Shown one piece after another: positions 20,602-31,160 of a stretch of 64,000 nt of DNA. Position 1 is the first letter of the stretch. Every line of letters starts with the position of its first letter. The position numbers were made by a program, and so were the translations under genes. Source of the stretch: Methylobacillus glycogenes JCM 2850. GTDB taxonomy: Bacteria; Pseudomonadota; Gammaproteobacteria; Burkholderiales; Methylophilaceae. Below the pieces are notes generated by a model. That model had not been told where the DNA came from. It saw only the letters and a program-made list of their open reading frames with translations, and ran no database searches. The stretch lies in contig NZ_BAMT01000008.1 of NCBI RefSeq assembly GCF_000617925.1, positions 1-64,000 of the forward strand, written 5' to 3'.

Positions 20602-22365
20602 TTGATAGCGCGCATTCTCGCACTGATTGATATGGCGCGAAAAGCACTGATCTCCAAAGCATCGTTGTCCAAAGCTTGGCCGTTCAAGTCATGGACTATA
20701 GGCCAACTCTTGCTGTGCGGCTTTCTGCTGGCCGTCATGCTGCCCACCACCCTGATTACCGGGCTGGCGTTTTACGAGGCACGTAGCGCACTCAAGTCAG
20801 AAATTCAGAACGCCATGCAGACTCGGGTGGCTGCCACCAGCATGGAAATTGACCGCATGATGTTTGAGCGCCTGCAAAATCTGGCCTCATGGAGCGCGCT
20901 CGATGTAATGCAGGATGCCCGTATTGGCGATATCGACAAGCGTCTTTCCAGCTTTCTCACTGAACTCAAGTTAAGTTACGCAGATATCTACACCGAACTG
21001 TATGTGACCAATACGCAGGGCATCATTATTGCCTCCAGCAACCCAGCCAGGCTGGGCAAGCTGGCACCCAGGCAACAGCCCTGGCTGACTCAGTTGCTGA
21101 GCCACGGCACGGTGCACCTGGGTCGTTTACAGCATCAGCAACTGCCGCTTTATACCGCAATCAACGATGATTTTCGTGAAGATCGCAGTTTGGGCACCCT
21201 GGTGGCGGTGTTTAACTGGCAACAGATAGAACGCATACTCGAAAGCAGCATTTCAGGCCGCAGTGCCGCCGCCCTGTTTACGCGCCAGGGTGAAATGCTG
21301 GCGGCCACGCCACGCTGGGAGAAAACCCAGGCCTCGCGCAAACTGATGGCCTCCACCCAGACCCAGGGTTATGAAGGTTATCGAGGTTTTGACTGGCAGG
21401 TAAAAACTGCGATTAATCGCTCGCAGGCGCTGACCCCAGTGCGCAAGATGGCGAATATTTTTGCCGTCCTGCTGCTGAGCACCATGCTACTTGCGGCATT
21501 GATTGCCATTCCACTCAGCCGCACCATCACCAGACCACTGGCTAGACTGACCAGCTTTGCCAGCCAGTTTTTGCGCAATCCCAGCGCCAGTTTGCCACCA
21601 GGTGGCGGCCCCAGGGAAATAGACGCCATGTCGGCCGCATTTACCAAGATGATGCAGGATCTGGATCACTCCAAGCAAAGCCTGACGCGCGCTGCGAAGC
21701 TGGCGGTGGCAGGGGAAATGGCGGCCGCCATGAGCCACGAAGTGCGTACACCACTGGGCATTTTGCGGTCTTCAGCGCAGATTTTGCTGCGTGAGCCTGG
21801 GCTAAGTGAAGAAGGCCGCGAAATCTGCGGCTATATCATTACCGAAACCGAGCGCCTGAATAAACTGGTCAGCACTCTGGTTGATTCCGCCAAGCCCAGG
21901 CTGCCGGAGCTCAATATCTGCGATATTCGTGAAGTGGTGCGGCTGTGCGCGGCCATGTTGCTGAGCCAAGCCAGTAAAAAAGGCATCAAGATTGAAATCG
22001 AGCCTGGCCCTGCAGTGTTTTGTCCATGTGATAATGAACAAATGACGCAGGTATTCCTCAACCTGCTGCTTAATGCGCTGCAGATTTTGCCTGAGCAGGG
22101 CCGCATTTATATCACGCTGCAAGAGACAGAGAACGCTGCGGTGATTACCGTCGCCGATGATGGCCCAGGGGTGGCCCCTGAACATCTGGAGCAGATTTTT
22201 GACCCTTTCTTTTCCCAGCGCCATGGCGGCATAGGGCTGGGACTGGCCGTGGTAAGGCAGATTGTGCTGGCGCATCACGGTACTATCCATGTCCGGCCTA
22301 GTCATTTAAACCCTAGCGCCTATAATGGCGCTGAATTTGTTCTGATGCTTCCTCTTAGCGCCTAA
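20602..22365 (+). CDS. Membrane sensor histidine kinase
   Basis: The protein is up to 587 residues; the first codon of the longest frame is TTG at 20602 and ATG at 20632 is an alternative. It has a transmembrane helix (about 33-55), a periplasmic sensor region of about 220 residues and a second helix (about 275-295). A HAMP linker (PLSRTITRPLARLTSFA) follows. HisKA carries the phosphoacceptor histidine in AMSHEVRTPLGIL, and HATPase_c carries NLLLNALQI, DDGPGV and GGIGLGLAVVRQIV. It resembles NtrB/ZraS-like kinases that signal to sigma54 regulators, and the next gene encodes one. The signal is unknown. Confidence 0.9.
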   Translation: MIARILALIDMARKALISKASLSKAWPFKSWTIGQLLLCGFLLAVMLPTTLITGLAFYEARSALKSEIQNAMQTRVAATSMEIDRMMFERLQNLASWSALDVMQDARIGDIDKRLSSFLTELKLSYADIYTELYVTNTQGIIIASSNPARLGKLAPRQQPWLTQLLSHGTVHLGRLQHQQLPLYTAINDDFREDRSLGTLVAVFNWQQIERILESSISGRSAAALFTRQGEMLAATPRWEKTQASRKLMASTQTQGYEGYRGFDWQVKTAINRSQALTPVRKMANIFAVLLLSTMLLAALIAIPLSRTITRPLARLTSFASQFLRNPSASLPPGGGPREIDAMSAAFTKMMQDLDHSKQSLTRAAKLAVAGEMAAAMSHEVRTPLGILRSSAQILLREPGLSEEGREICGYIITETERLNKLVSTLVDSAKPRLPELNICDIREVVRLCAAMLLSQASKKGIKIEIEPGPAVFCPCDNEQMTQVFLNLLLNALQILPEQGRIYITLQETENAAVITVADDGPGVAPEHLEQIFDPFFSQRHGGIGLGLAVVRQIVLAHHGTIHVRPSHLNPSAYNGAEFVLMLPLSA

Positions 22366-22403
22366 GCCTCTAAGTAAACACTAGCCATGAGTAAACGCCA
22401 GCC

Positions 22404-23798
22404 ATGAGCAAAACCAACAACATCCTCGCCGTTGATGACGAACCCAGCATGCTGCGCCTGCTGGAAATCAGCCTTAAGCAGGCAGGCTATCAGCCAGTGC
22501 TGGCCTCAGATGGCTACCAAGCGCTGGAGTTGCTGCGCAAGGGCGGTATCGATCTGGTCATCAGCGATCTGCATATGCCCATCAAGGATGGCCTGCAACT
22601 GCTCGCCGCCATGCAGCAGGAACATCTGGATGTACCCGCCATTATCGTCACTGCCCAGGGCGAAATCAGCACTGCGGTGGAGGCCATGAAGCTGGGGGCT
22701 TCAGACTATATCCTGCGCCCCTTCGACCTCAGCACGCTGGAAATTGCCATCACGCGTGCGCTATCACTCAAGCGCCTCAAGCAGGAAAACACCTATCTGC
22801 GCGCAGAAGCCAGCCAGACCACGCGCCTGATAGGTAATAGCCCAGCTATGCAGCAACTGGATGCCGCCATACGCCAGGTGGCCCCAGGCAAGGCCACCAC
22901 CCTGATTACAGGTGAAACGGGTACAGGCAAGGAGCTGGTAGCCCAGGCCATACATCAGCTGTCACCACGCAAGAATGCGCTGTTTGTTGCGGTGAACTGT
23001 GCGGCCATTCCCGCCGATATGCTGGAATCAGAATTATTTGGTCATGAGCGCGGCGCGTTTACCGGAGCCATCAAGGAACGTATAGGCAAATTTGAGCTGG
23101 CCGATGGTGGCACGCTGTTTCTCGATGAAGTCACGGAGATGCCTATCACCCTGCAGGCCAAGTTATTGCGCGCCTTGCAGCAAGGCAGCATAGAGCGCCT
23201 GGGTGGCAATCGGCAGATTCCTGTTGATATCCGCGTACTGGCCGCCAGCAACCGTGACCCCAAACAGGCCATTGCCGAAGGCAAGCTGCGTGACGATCTG
23301 TATTACCGCCTCAATGTGTTCCGCCTGGACCTACCACCCCTGCGCGAGCGGCGTGAAGATATTCCACTGCTTGCCGCGCACTTCCTGCAAGCCCATCACC
23401 AGCAACTGGATGAACAAGCCAGCATGGCGCTATCGGCCTATGATTGGCCGGGCAATGTGCGCGAGCTGGAAAACATACTGGAACGTGCCACCATCATCAG
23501 CAGTGGCGAGCCCATAGACTTGCGCCATCTGCCTGCTGACATCATAGACGCAGTCAATTTATATGCAGTGAATTCAGACCCTGCAAATACAAACGCGGCC
23601 AACAATGCTACGCCCGGCTCAAATGAGAGCGGCAATAGCCCCAGGCCAGGTTCACTACCCCTGGCCACCGAGCAGCTGGAAATCTCCATGATCAAGGCCG
23701 CCTTGCAGGCCACGGCGGACAACAAGAGCAAGGCGGCACGCCTGCTGGATATCAGCGAACGATCCCTCTGGTACAAGCTCAGTCGTTACAAGTTATAA
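22404..23798 (+). CDS. Sigma54-dependent response regulator (NtrC family)
   Basis: This 464-residue activator is the likely partner of the upstream kinase. The receiver domain (1-120) has DDEP and the phosphoacceptor Asp in LVISDLHMPIKDG. The AAA+ domain (about 140-370) has Walker A GETGTGKELVAQAIH, the sigma54-contacting GAFTGA loop and Walker B GGTLFLDEV. A Fis-type helix-turn-helix closes the protein (NKSKAARLLDISERSLWYKLSRYKL). A linker rich in Asn/Ala/Pro joins the last two parts. The likely targets are the divergent porin and PBP-like genes; no -24/-12 element was confirmed by eye. Confidence 0.93.
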   Translation: MSKTNNILAVDDEPSMLRLLEISLKQAGYQPVLASDGYQALELLRKGGIDLVISDLHMPIKDGLQLLAAMQQEHLDVPAIIVTAQGEISTAVEAMKLGASDYILRPFDLSTLEIAITRALSLKRLKQENTYLRAEASQTTRLIGNSPAMQQLDAAIRQVAPGKATTLITGETGTGKELVAQAIHQLSPRKNALFVAVNCAAIPADMLESELFGHERGAFTGAIKERIGKFELADGGTLFLDEVTEMPITLQAKLLRALQQGSIERLGGNRQIPVDIRVLAASNRDPKQAIAEGKLRDDLYYRLNVFRLDLPPLRERREDIPLLAAHFLQAHHQQLDEQASMALSAYDWPGNVRELENILERATIISSGEPIDLRHLPADIIDAVNLYAVNSDPANTNAANNATPGSNESGNSPRPGSLPLATEQLEISMIKAALQATADNKSKAARLLDISERSLWYKLSRYKL

Positions 23799-23900
23799 AT
23801 GCAGTGACGGCCAGCACTCAGGCTGTGGATATTGCACATTGATAGGAAACTCTGCCTTGCAGGGCTATAATCGCCAAACCCACACTCATGCGATGGAAAT

Positions 23901-24563
23901 GTGATGCATAACGATGTAGAGCAAGCCCGCTTCAACATGATTGAACAACAGATTCGTCCCTGGGAGGTACTGGACGGCACGGTGCTGGACCTTCTGGGCC
24001 AGGTGCCACGCGAGGATTTTGTCCCGCCGCAATATCACGGCCTGGCTTTTGCCGATCTCGAAATTCCCCTGGGCTTTGGTCAGACCATGCTTTCGCCCAA
24101 GATGGAAGGCCGCATACTGCAATCCCTGGCGCTACAGCCGGGTGACAAAGTACTGGAAATTGGCACTGGCAGTGGCTACCTGACCGCCCTGCTTGCCAAG
24201 CTGGCGCATGAAGTACACAGCGTGGAAATCAATAGCGACCTGAGCAAGATAGCGCGTGCGCGTCTGCAACAGCAGCACATCCACAATGTCAGCCTGATTG
24301 TGGGCGATGGTGCCCAGGGCTGGCAGGCACAAGCGCCCTATGATGTGATTGTCTACACAGGTGGCTTGAGCCTACCGCCCTTGCAGGCACAACAGCAACT
24401 CAGTATTGGTGGCCGCCTATTTGCGGTGATCGGCCATGCCCCGGTCATGGAAGCCACCATGATCAGGCGCATTGATCAAAACAGTTTCCGTCAGGATGTA
24501 TTGTTTGAAACCTGTTTGCCTGTGCTGGAAAACGCACCAGAAGCCGAGCGCTTCGCCTTCTAA
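23901..24563 (+). CDS. pcm: Protein-L-isoaspartate O-methyltransferase family protein
   Basis: This 220-residue SAM-dependent methyltransferase repairs isoaspartyl residues in damaged proteins. The family start MIEQQIRPW and VPREDFVP are present. The SAM-binding glycine motif is LEIGTGSGYLTALLAKLA (about 86-103), with the acidic loop VEINSDL following. It is a single gene ending at a strong terminator. The symbol is given for the family; some betaproteobacterial members differ in substrate. Confidence 0.9.
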   Translation: MMHNDVEQARFNMIEQQIRPWEVLDGTVLDLLGQVPREDFVPPQYHGLAFADLEIPLGFGQTMLSPKMEGRILQSLALQPGDKVLEIGTGSGYLTALLAKLAHEVHSVEINSDLSKIARARLQQQHIHNVSLIVGDGAQGWQAQAPYDVIVYTGGLSLPPLQAQQQLSIGGRLFAVIGHAPVMEATMIRRIDQNSFRQDVLFETCLPVLENAPEAERFAF

Positions 24564-24584
24564 CCCAGCATAATCCCCAATCAG

Positions 24585-24610
24585 AAAAAGCGGCTCATGG
24601 CCGCTTTTTT
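24585..24610 (+). terminator. Intrinsic terminator of pcm
   Basis: The 10-bp stem AAAAAGCGGC / GCCGCTTTTT has a short loop and ends in a run of seven T residues. Confidence 0.9.
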
Positions 24611-24734
24611 TACGTTTAATTATCAGCCAATTATCTCGTGTTCACTTTTTACTTTACATCGTTAAGTTAACGGTGTTTAATCTTCAAAAATTAGAACTTG
24701 TTACTAACTTACAACCCGAATTCGACCAGGCCGC

Positions 24735-25364
24735 ATGCCACCCAAAACCAAAACCCCAGAACAACGCAGCGCCTTGCAGCAATTGATTCTTGATGCTGCG
24801 CGTGAGTTGTTTGTGGCGCGTGGCATAGAGGCCGTCTCCATGCGTGAGATTGCCAAACGCGTGGGCTATTCACCCACCACGCTTTATTTGTATTTCCAGG
24901 ACAAGCAACACCTGCTGCAAACCCTGTGTGATCACGATTTTCTTACCCTGGCGCATGAGCTGCGCGCGCTGGAGCAGGAAGATAACCCGCTAGCGCAGAT
25001 TAAAGCCCTGTGCCAAAGCTATAGCCGCTACGCCCAGCTCTACCCCAATCAATACCGCCTGATGTTCATGACGCCCAAGTTCAACATCAGCAAGGACACC
25101 ACCACGCTAAGACATGGCAACCCAGAGCAGGATGCTTATGCCTACCTGCTGGCCATGGTGGAAAGCGCCCACCAGCAGCAGGTATTCCGCCCAGAGGCTG
25201 GCGACAGCAATCTGATTGCCCAAACTCTCTGGGCGGGGATACATGGCGTGTGCTCGCTGCAAATCATCTTTGCCGAGGATGACTGGCTGGACTGGCAAGC
25301 TTATGAAGCGCGTGTACACCTGATGCAACAAACCCTGCTGGCCGGACTGTTAAAGCCAGCATGA
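24735..25364 (+). CDS. TetR-family regulator of the RND efflux operon
   Basis: This 209-residue protein has an N-terminal helix-turn-helix (about 18-62: ILDAARELFVARGIEAVSMREIAKRVGYSP with FQDKQHLLQ) and a variable ligand domain. It overlaps the membrane-fusion-protein gene (stop and start share bases at 25361), so it is translationally coupled to the pump it presumably represses. A palindromic stretch around GTTAAGTTAAC (24661-24671), ahead of the gene, is a candidate operator. The inducer is unknown. Confidence 0.9.
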   Translation: MPPKTKTPEQRSALQQLILDAARELFVARGIEAVSMREIAKRVGYSPTTLYLYFQDKQHLLQTLCDHDFLTLAHELRALEQEDNPLAQIKALCQSYSRYAQLYPNQYRLMFMTPKFNISKDTTTLRHGNPEQDAYAYLLAMVESAHQQQVFRPEAGDSNLIAQTLWAGIHGVCSLQIIFAEDDWLDWQAYEARVHLMQQTLLAGLLKPA

Positions 25365-26464
25365 CTCTCAACCCCTACTCCATGACTAGAACCATGCAAA
25401 AACTCGCCCTGCCTCTGCTCTTGCTTGCCGGCCTCAGCGCCTGTGAAAAACCTGCCCCGGCCAGCCCGCCACCCCGGCCCGCCATGGTGATGCAGCTGGG
25501 TGAGCCTGATGGCCTGGCCCATGGCAATTGGCTGACTGGCGAGGTGAAGGCGCGCTATGAATCGGCACAGGGTTTCCGCATTGCGGGCAAGATATTGCAG
25601 CGCTATGTAGAAGTCGGTGAGCAGGTCAAACGCGGCCAGCCACTGGCCAGACTGGACGCAGAAGATACGCGTTTATCGGCAGCCTCAGCACAAGCTGACC
25701 TGGCGGCGGCAGAAGCTGAACTCAGCCTGGCCGAAACCGACCAGCGCCGCCAGCACAAGCTTTATGAGCAGCAGTTCATCTCCGCTGCCGCGCTGGACAA
25801 TGTGCAAACCCGGCTTAAATCCACCCAGGCACGCGTGGCCCAGGCCAGGGCCCAGGCAGGCGTGGCGCGTAACCAGACGCAATACACGCTGCTGACAGCC
25901 GAACGTGATGGCGTGGTGACCAGCATCAATGCCGAACCCGGTCAGGTGGTCAGTGCCGGAGAAGTGATTGCCAGAGTGGCCGTGCCCAATACCCTGGAAG
26001 TGCAGATTGCCATCCCCGAAGCCGTGCGCACCAGCTTGCAGCCTGGAGACGCCACCAGCATCAGGCTGTGGTCGCATAGAGAGCAGGTATATGAAGGCCG
26101 CATACGTGAAATTGCGCCCGCCGCCGATACCTTGACCCGCACCTTCCAGGCCAGGGTCACCATCTTGCAGCCGGACAGCCATATGCAGATAGGCATGACC
26201 GCAGGCGTCAGGCTGGCGTCGCAGACGCCGGGCTTTATTGTGCCCAGCACCGCAGTGGCCAGACGTGGCGATCAGGCCGAGGTCTGGGTAGTGGATGCTG
26301 AAAAACGTGTACACCCCAAGACCGTCAGCATAGGTGAGTTCAGCGAGCAAGGCGTCAATATCCTTGCTGGCCTGGATGGCAATGAAACCCTGGTAGTGGC
26401 CGGGGTGCATACCCTGGTGGATGGGCAGCAGGTCAACCCCACGCCCATGGAAAGACAGCCATGA
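25361..26464 (+). CDS. RND efflux periplasmic adaptor (membrane fusion protein), lipoprotein
   Basis: The first ATG overlaps the TetR stop; an ATG at 25394 begins the lipoprotein signal (MQKLALPLLLLAGLSAC, lipobox LSAC). The protein has the usual adaptor plan: a barrel-sandwich hybrid half (FRIAGKILQRYVEVGEQVKRGQPLARLD), a coiled-coil hairpin (about 105-170), the returning half with TLLTAERDGVVTSINAEPGQVV, and a beta-barrel and membrane-proximal domain. It would link the downstream inner-membrane pump with the TolC-family channel. It overlaps the pump gene start by four bases. Confidence 0.93.
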   Translation: MTLNPYSMTRTMQKLALPLLLLAGLSACEKPAPASPPPRPAMVMQLGEPDGLAHGNWLTGEVKARYESAQGFRIAGKILQRYVEVGEQVKRGQPLARLDAEDTRLSAASAQADLAAAEAELSLAETDQRRQHKLYEQQFISAAALDNVQTRLKSTQARVAQARAQAGVARNQTQYTLLTAERDGVVTSINAEPGQVVSAGEVIARVAVPNTLEVQIAIPEAVRTSLQPGDATSIRLWSHREQVYEGRIREIAPAADTLTRTFQARVTILQPDSHMQIGMTAGVRLASQTPGFIVPSTAVARRGDQAEVWVVDAEKRVHPKTVSIGEFSEQGVNILAGLDGNETLVVAGVHTLVDGQQVNPTPMERQP

Positions 26465-29400
26465 AGCGCTTCAACCTTTCTGACTGGGCGCTACATCACC
26501 GCAACCTGGTGCTGTATTTCATGCTGGTGCTGACCATGGCCGGCATGCTGGCTTATACCAAACTGGGGCAATCCGAAGACCCCCCATTTACCTTCAAGGT
26601 GATGGTGGTGCGCACCATGTGGCCGGGAGCAAGTGCTCACGAAGTGGAGTTACAGCTCACCGACAAGCTGGAAAAAAAGCTGCAGGAGTTGCCCTACCTC
26701 GACATTCTGCGCAGTTACTCGCGCCCGGGTGAATCGCTGATTTTTATTCTGGCCAAGGATGCTACACCTGCGGCAGCGGTGCCTGATGTCTGGTATCAGG
26801 CGCGCAAAAAGCTGGGCGATATACGCAACACCTTGCCGGATGGCATACAAGGGCCGTTTTTCAATGACGAGTTTGGCGATGTCTATGGCAATTTGTACGC
26901 CTGAGTGGTGAGGACTACGACTATGCCGCGCTCAAGCAGCAGGCCGAGGCCATACGTGCCGAGCTGCTCAAGATCAAGGATGTGGCCAAGGTGGAGTTCT
27001 TTGGCGAGCAGCCGCAGCGCATTTATATAGAGCTGGCCAATGCCAAGCTCGCCACGCTGGGCATCAGCACCGCCACCCTGCTCGATACCCTGCAACAGCA
27101 AAACCGCGTCAGCAGCGCCGGGGCATTTGATCAGGGGCAGGAGCATATACGCTTTGCCGTCACTGGCCGCTTTGAGGCCGTAGAGCAATTGCGCCAGCTC
27201 AAGCTGCGCGCCAATGGCAATGAGTTCCGCCTGGGTGACATTGCGCGCATTTACCGCGGCTATGAAGACCCGCCGACCTCGCGCGTACGCTACATGGGCA
27301 AGGAAACCCTGCTGCTGGGGGTTTCCATGCGCGATGGCGGCGATATTATCCAGCTGGGCAAAGCGCTGGATGCGGTCACTGCCAAGATCAAGCAGCAATT
27401 ACCACTGGCGCTGGAACTGGACACCGTGTCTTCGCAACCGCGTGCGGTAGTGCATTCGGTGAATGATTTTGTGCATTCCTTGATAGAAGCGCTGGTCATC
27501 GTGCTCGGTGTCAGCCTGCTGTCGCTGGGGCTGCGCACCGGCATAGTAGTAGCGGTGGTGATTCCTGTGGTGCTGGCCATCACCTTTTTGTTTATGGAGA
27601 TTTTTGGCGTAGGTTTGCACAAGATCTCACTGGGGGCGCTGATACTGGCGCTGGGCTTGTTGGTAGATGACGCCATCATCGCCGTGGAGATGATGTCCTC
27701 CAAGATGGAGCAAGGCTGGGAACGCATGAAAGCCGCCTCCTTCGCGTTTCAATCCACCGCCATCCCTATGTTGACGGGCACGCTGGTGACGGTGGCAGGT
27801 TTTCTGCCTATCGCCACCGCGCAATCCACCACGGGTGAATACACACGTTCCATCTTCCAGGTATCGGCGATTGCCTTGCTGGTGTCCTGGGTGGCGGCCG
27901 TAGTATTCGTGCCCTATCTCGGTTATTACCTGCTGCCGGATTACCGCAAGCTGCACGAGCAACCACCTTCACGCTTTGAACGCCTGCTGGCGCGAGTGGC
28001 CCCCAGGCTGGCCGCTGCACGTGCACGCCAGCGCGAGCATCATCTGGCGCATATGCAGCAGGGCGCAGACGCCAATATCTATGACTCACGCTTTTACCGC
28101 GCCCTGCGCAGCACCGTCACCCAAGCCGTGCGCCATCGCTGGATTGTGATTGCCATTACCGTGGGCCTGATGGCTGCCGCCGTGGTGGGCTTTGGCACGG
28201 TGCAACAGCAATTTTTCCCAGATTCCACACGCCCGGAATTGATTGTGGATTTACGTCTGGCGGAAGGTTCTTCTTATGCCGCTACTGATAAAGAGGTCAA
28301 GGCGCTGGAAGCCTGGCTGGGCAAGCAGACAGGCATAGAAAACTATGTGGCTTATATAGGCAGCGGCAGCCCGCGCTTTTATCTGCCGCTGGATCAGCAG
28401 TTAAGTCAACGCAGCTTCGCGCAGCTGGTCATCCTGACCAAGGGCAACCCTGAGCGGGAGGCCTTGCGCAGCAAATTGCTGACGCTGTTTGATACGCAAT
28501 TCACCAGCTTGCGCGCCTCGGTGCTGCGTCTGGAGAATGGCCCGCCTGTGGGCTTCCCGGTGCAGTTCCGCCTGTCTGGCCCGGATATAGACAAGCTGCG
28601 GCAGTACAGCCATCAGGTGGCCGATCTCATGCGCGCCAACGCCAACCTCGCCAATGTGCAACTGGATTGGGAAGAAGCGGGCAAGACCGTGCGCGTGGAG
28701 GTGGATCAATCCAAGGCCAGGTTGCTGGGCATCAGCTCCAGTGAAATTGCCAACCTGCTCAACGGGGCCATGCAGGGCCTGTATGTCACTGAATATCGTG
28801 AAGGCATAGAGCGCATGGATGTGATGATACGCGGCGATAGCGCCGAGCGTAGCCATCTCTCGCACCTGGGCCAGCTTATGATCCCGACGCCGAATGGCAG
28901 CGTGCCGCTGTCGCAGATTGCCACCCTGCATTCCGAGTTTGAGGACTTTGTGATCTGGCGCCGCAACCGCGTGCCTACCATCACCGTGCGCGCCAACCTG
29001 GTGGGGCAGATACAAGCTCCCGTAGTCTCGGCCCAGATTGAAGCCAAGCTGACGCAATTACGCGCCGAGCTGCCCTTGGGTTATTTGCTGGAAACTGGCG
29101 GTGCGGTGGAAGAATCCGCCAAAGGTGGTGAATCGGTGGCGGCGGGTGTGCCCTTGTTCCTGTTTGCGGTGTTTACGGTGCTGATGCTGCAATTGCAGAG
29201 CTTCTCGCGCACCATGCTGGTGGTGCTGACCGCGCCCCTGGGCCTGATAGGCGTGACCGCTGCGCTGCTGATTTTTGACAAGCCGTTTGGCTTTGTGGCC
29301 ATGCTGGGCACGATTGCGCTCTCAGGCATGATCATGCGCAATTCGGTGATTCTGGTAGACCAGATTGAGCAGGACAAACTGGCAGGAAAACCGGAATGGC

Positions 29401-29630
29401 AGGCCATTGTTGAGTCCACGGTCAGGCGTTTCCGCCCCATCATGCTGACCGCTGCCGCGGCGATTCTGGCCATGATCCCGCTGACACGCAATACCTTCTT
29501 TGGCCCCATGGCGGTTGCCATTATGGGGGGTCTTACTATTGCCACGGTCTTGACCATACTCTCGCTACCAGCACTCTATGCTGCCTGGTATCGGGTTAGA
29601 ATGCCGAACACAGAAATAAGCAATCCTTAA
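26461..29630 (+). CDS. RND efflux permease (frameshifted)
   Basis: This is an inner-membrane proton-driven efflux pump of about 1056 residues. It has the N-terminal TM1 (LVLYFMLVLTMAGMLAYTKLGQSEDPPFTFKVMVV), two porter halves, and conserved charged residues in TM4 (ALGLLVDDAIIAVEMM). A second set of six helices ends in GLTIATVLTILSLPALYAAWY. It belongs to the AcrB/MexB-like hydrophobe family, closest in feel to the single-gene pumps with a TetR regulator. The frame breaks at 26900-26901 (CC, expected CCC): NLYA is followed by a stop instead of LSGEDYDYAALKQ. Everything else is intact. Substrates are unknown. Confidence 0.92.
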
Positions 29631-29720
29631 AACCTTTAGTTATTACAAGTCTTGATTAACAAGTACTGCTTGAGCCACTTAACCTAGCCACATGAATAGT
29701 GATCTAGTCGATTCGAGAAT

Positions 29721-31106
29721 ATGAACATGAGAATGACGCACCGCCCCATCCTGGGCTTGCTGCTGATCAGCATGAGCAGCCTGGCCCCGCTCACCAGCCA
29801 GGCGGCAGATGAACAAAACCTGCTGGATATCTACCAGATAGCCGTCAACAGTGACCCAACCTGGGCCGCAGCCCGCAGCGGCAACCTCGCGGCGCAGGAA
29901 AAGATAGAACAGGGCAAGGCTTTATATAGGCCCACGGTCAATGTCACCAGCGATGCCACCCACTCTGAAACCGATATCCGCTACCTCGGAGGCAATGCCG
30001 TTTTCCGCAATGCCGGGCATGAATCGTTTGAGGTGTTTGGCTATGGCGTCAACTTCAACCAGCCCATACTGCGCCGTGAAAACTGGGTGCAATACAAGCA
30101 GGCACAGACCCAGGTTTCGCAGGCAGACAAGCAGTTGATCCAGTCGCAGCAGGAGCTCATGCTGCGTACCTCGCAAGCCTATTTCGACGTGTTGCTGGCA
30201 CAGGATCAGATAGACCTGATCAATAGCCAGAAAGCCGCCATCAGCAAACAGCTGGAACAGGCCAAGGCCAATTTTGATGTGGGCAACGCCACCATCACCG
30301 ATGTCAACGAAGCGCAGGCACGCTATGACCTGCTGACTGCACAGGAAATCACTGCCATCAATGATGCCGAGGTGCGCAAGCGTGCCGTGCAGGCCATCAC
30401 AGGCCAATTGCCCAGCCGCCTGGCCACCGTGCGCAACGACTTGCAGACCCGCGCGCCCGAGCCATTGAATATGGATAAATGGGTAGACCTGGCGGCGCAG
30501 AATAATCTGGCGCTGAGCATACAGCAGGAAGCCCTGACCCTGGCCACGCAGGAGATAGACCGCATGAACGCGGGCCACTGGCCTACGCTGGACATGGTGG
30601 GCAGCTATACCGACACCCGCGCTGGCGGCAGCGCCAACGGCTTTGGTAGCGATTTGCAGAACGCCACCATAGGCCTCAAGCTCAATATCCCGCTGTATCA
30701 GGGCGGTGCCGTAAATTCCCGCGTGCGTGAAGCTATCGCCAAACAGCAGCAAGCCCGCGATCAGCTTGAAGCCGCCAGACGTAAATCCGAGCTGGATACA
30801 CGCCAGGCATATTTGGGCCTGACAGGCAGCGTGGCGCAGGTGCAGGCTTATGAACAGGCCTTGAAATCCAGCCAAAGCCAGCTGGACTCTACCAACCTGG
30901 GTTACGAGGTGGGTGTGCGCAACAGCGTGGATGTACTCAACGCCCAGCAGCAACTGTTCACCGCCAAGCGCGACCTTTTGCAATCCCGCTATGCCTACCT
31001 TATGAACGTGCTCAAGTTGCGCTCAGCCGTGGGCCTGCTCAATGAAAATGACCTGGCAGAAGTCAACCAGCGCCTGGTCAGCGCGCATAGCGTGGTAGCA
31101 GAATAA
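29721..31106 (+). CDS. TolC-family outer-membrane efflux channel
   Basis: This 461-residue protein has a signal peptide (GLLLISMSSLAPLTSQAAD) followed by two copies of the OEP helical repeat. The pattern includes LLDIYQIAVNSDPTWAAARS, the YRPTVNVTSD strand, and long amphipathic helices at residues 150-220 and 340-420. NVGNATITDVNEAQARYD and NLGYEVGVRNSVDVLNAQQQL are the matched repeat ends. It lies 90 bp after the pump gene in the same direction, so it is probably the third component of this tripartite system and may also serve type I secretion. Confidence 0.93.
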   Translation: MNMRMTHRPILGLLLISMSSLAPLTSQAADEQNLLDIYQIAVNSDPTWAAARSGNLAAQEKIEQGKALYRPTVNVTSDATHSETDIRYLGGNAVFRNAGHESFEVFGYGVNFNQPILRRENWVQYKQAQTQVSQADKQLIQSQQELMLRTSQAYFDVLLAQDQIDLINSQKAAISKQLEQAKANFDVGNATITDVNEAQARYDLLTAQEITAINDAEVRKRAVQAITGQLPSRLATVRNDLQTRAPEPLNMDKWVDLAAQNNLALSIQQEALTLATQEIDRMNAGHWPTLDMVGSYTDTRAGGSANGFGSDLQNATIGLKLNIPLYQGGAVNSRVREAIAKQQQARDQLEAARRKSELDTRQAYLGLTGSVAQVQAYEQALKSSQSQLDSTNLGYEVGVRNSVDVLNAQQQLFTAKRDLLQSRYAYLMNVLKLRSAVGLLNENDLAEVNQRLVSAHSVVAE

Positions 31107-31160
31107 AGCGCAGCGCCAGAGCAACTTTAAAGAGTCATTGCAACGCTCAGGAATAAGGAT

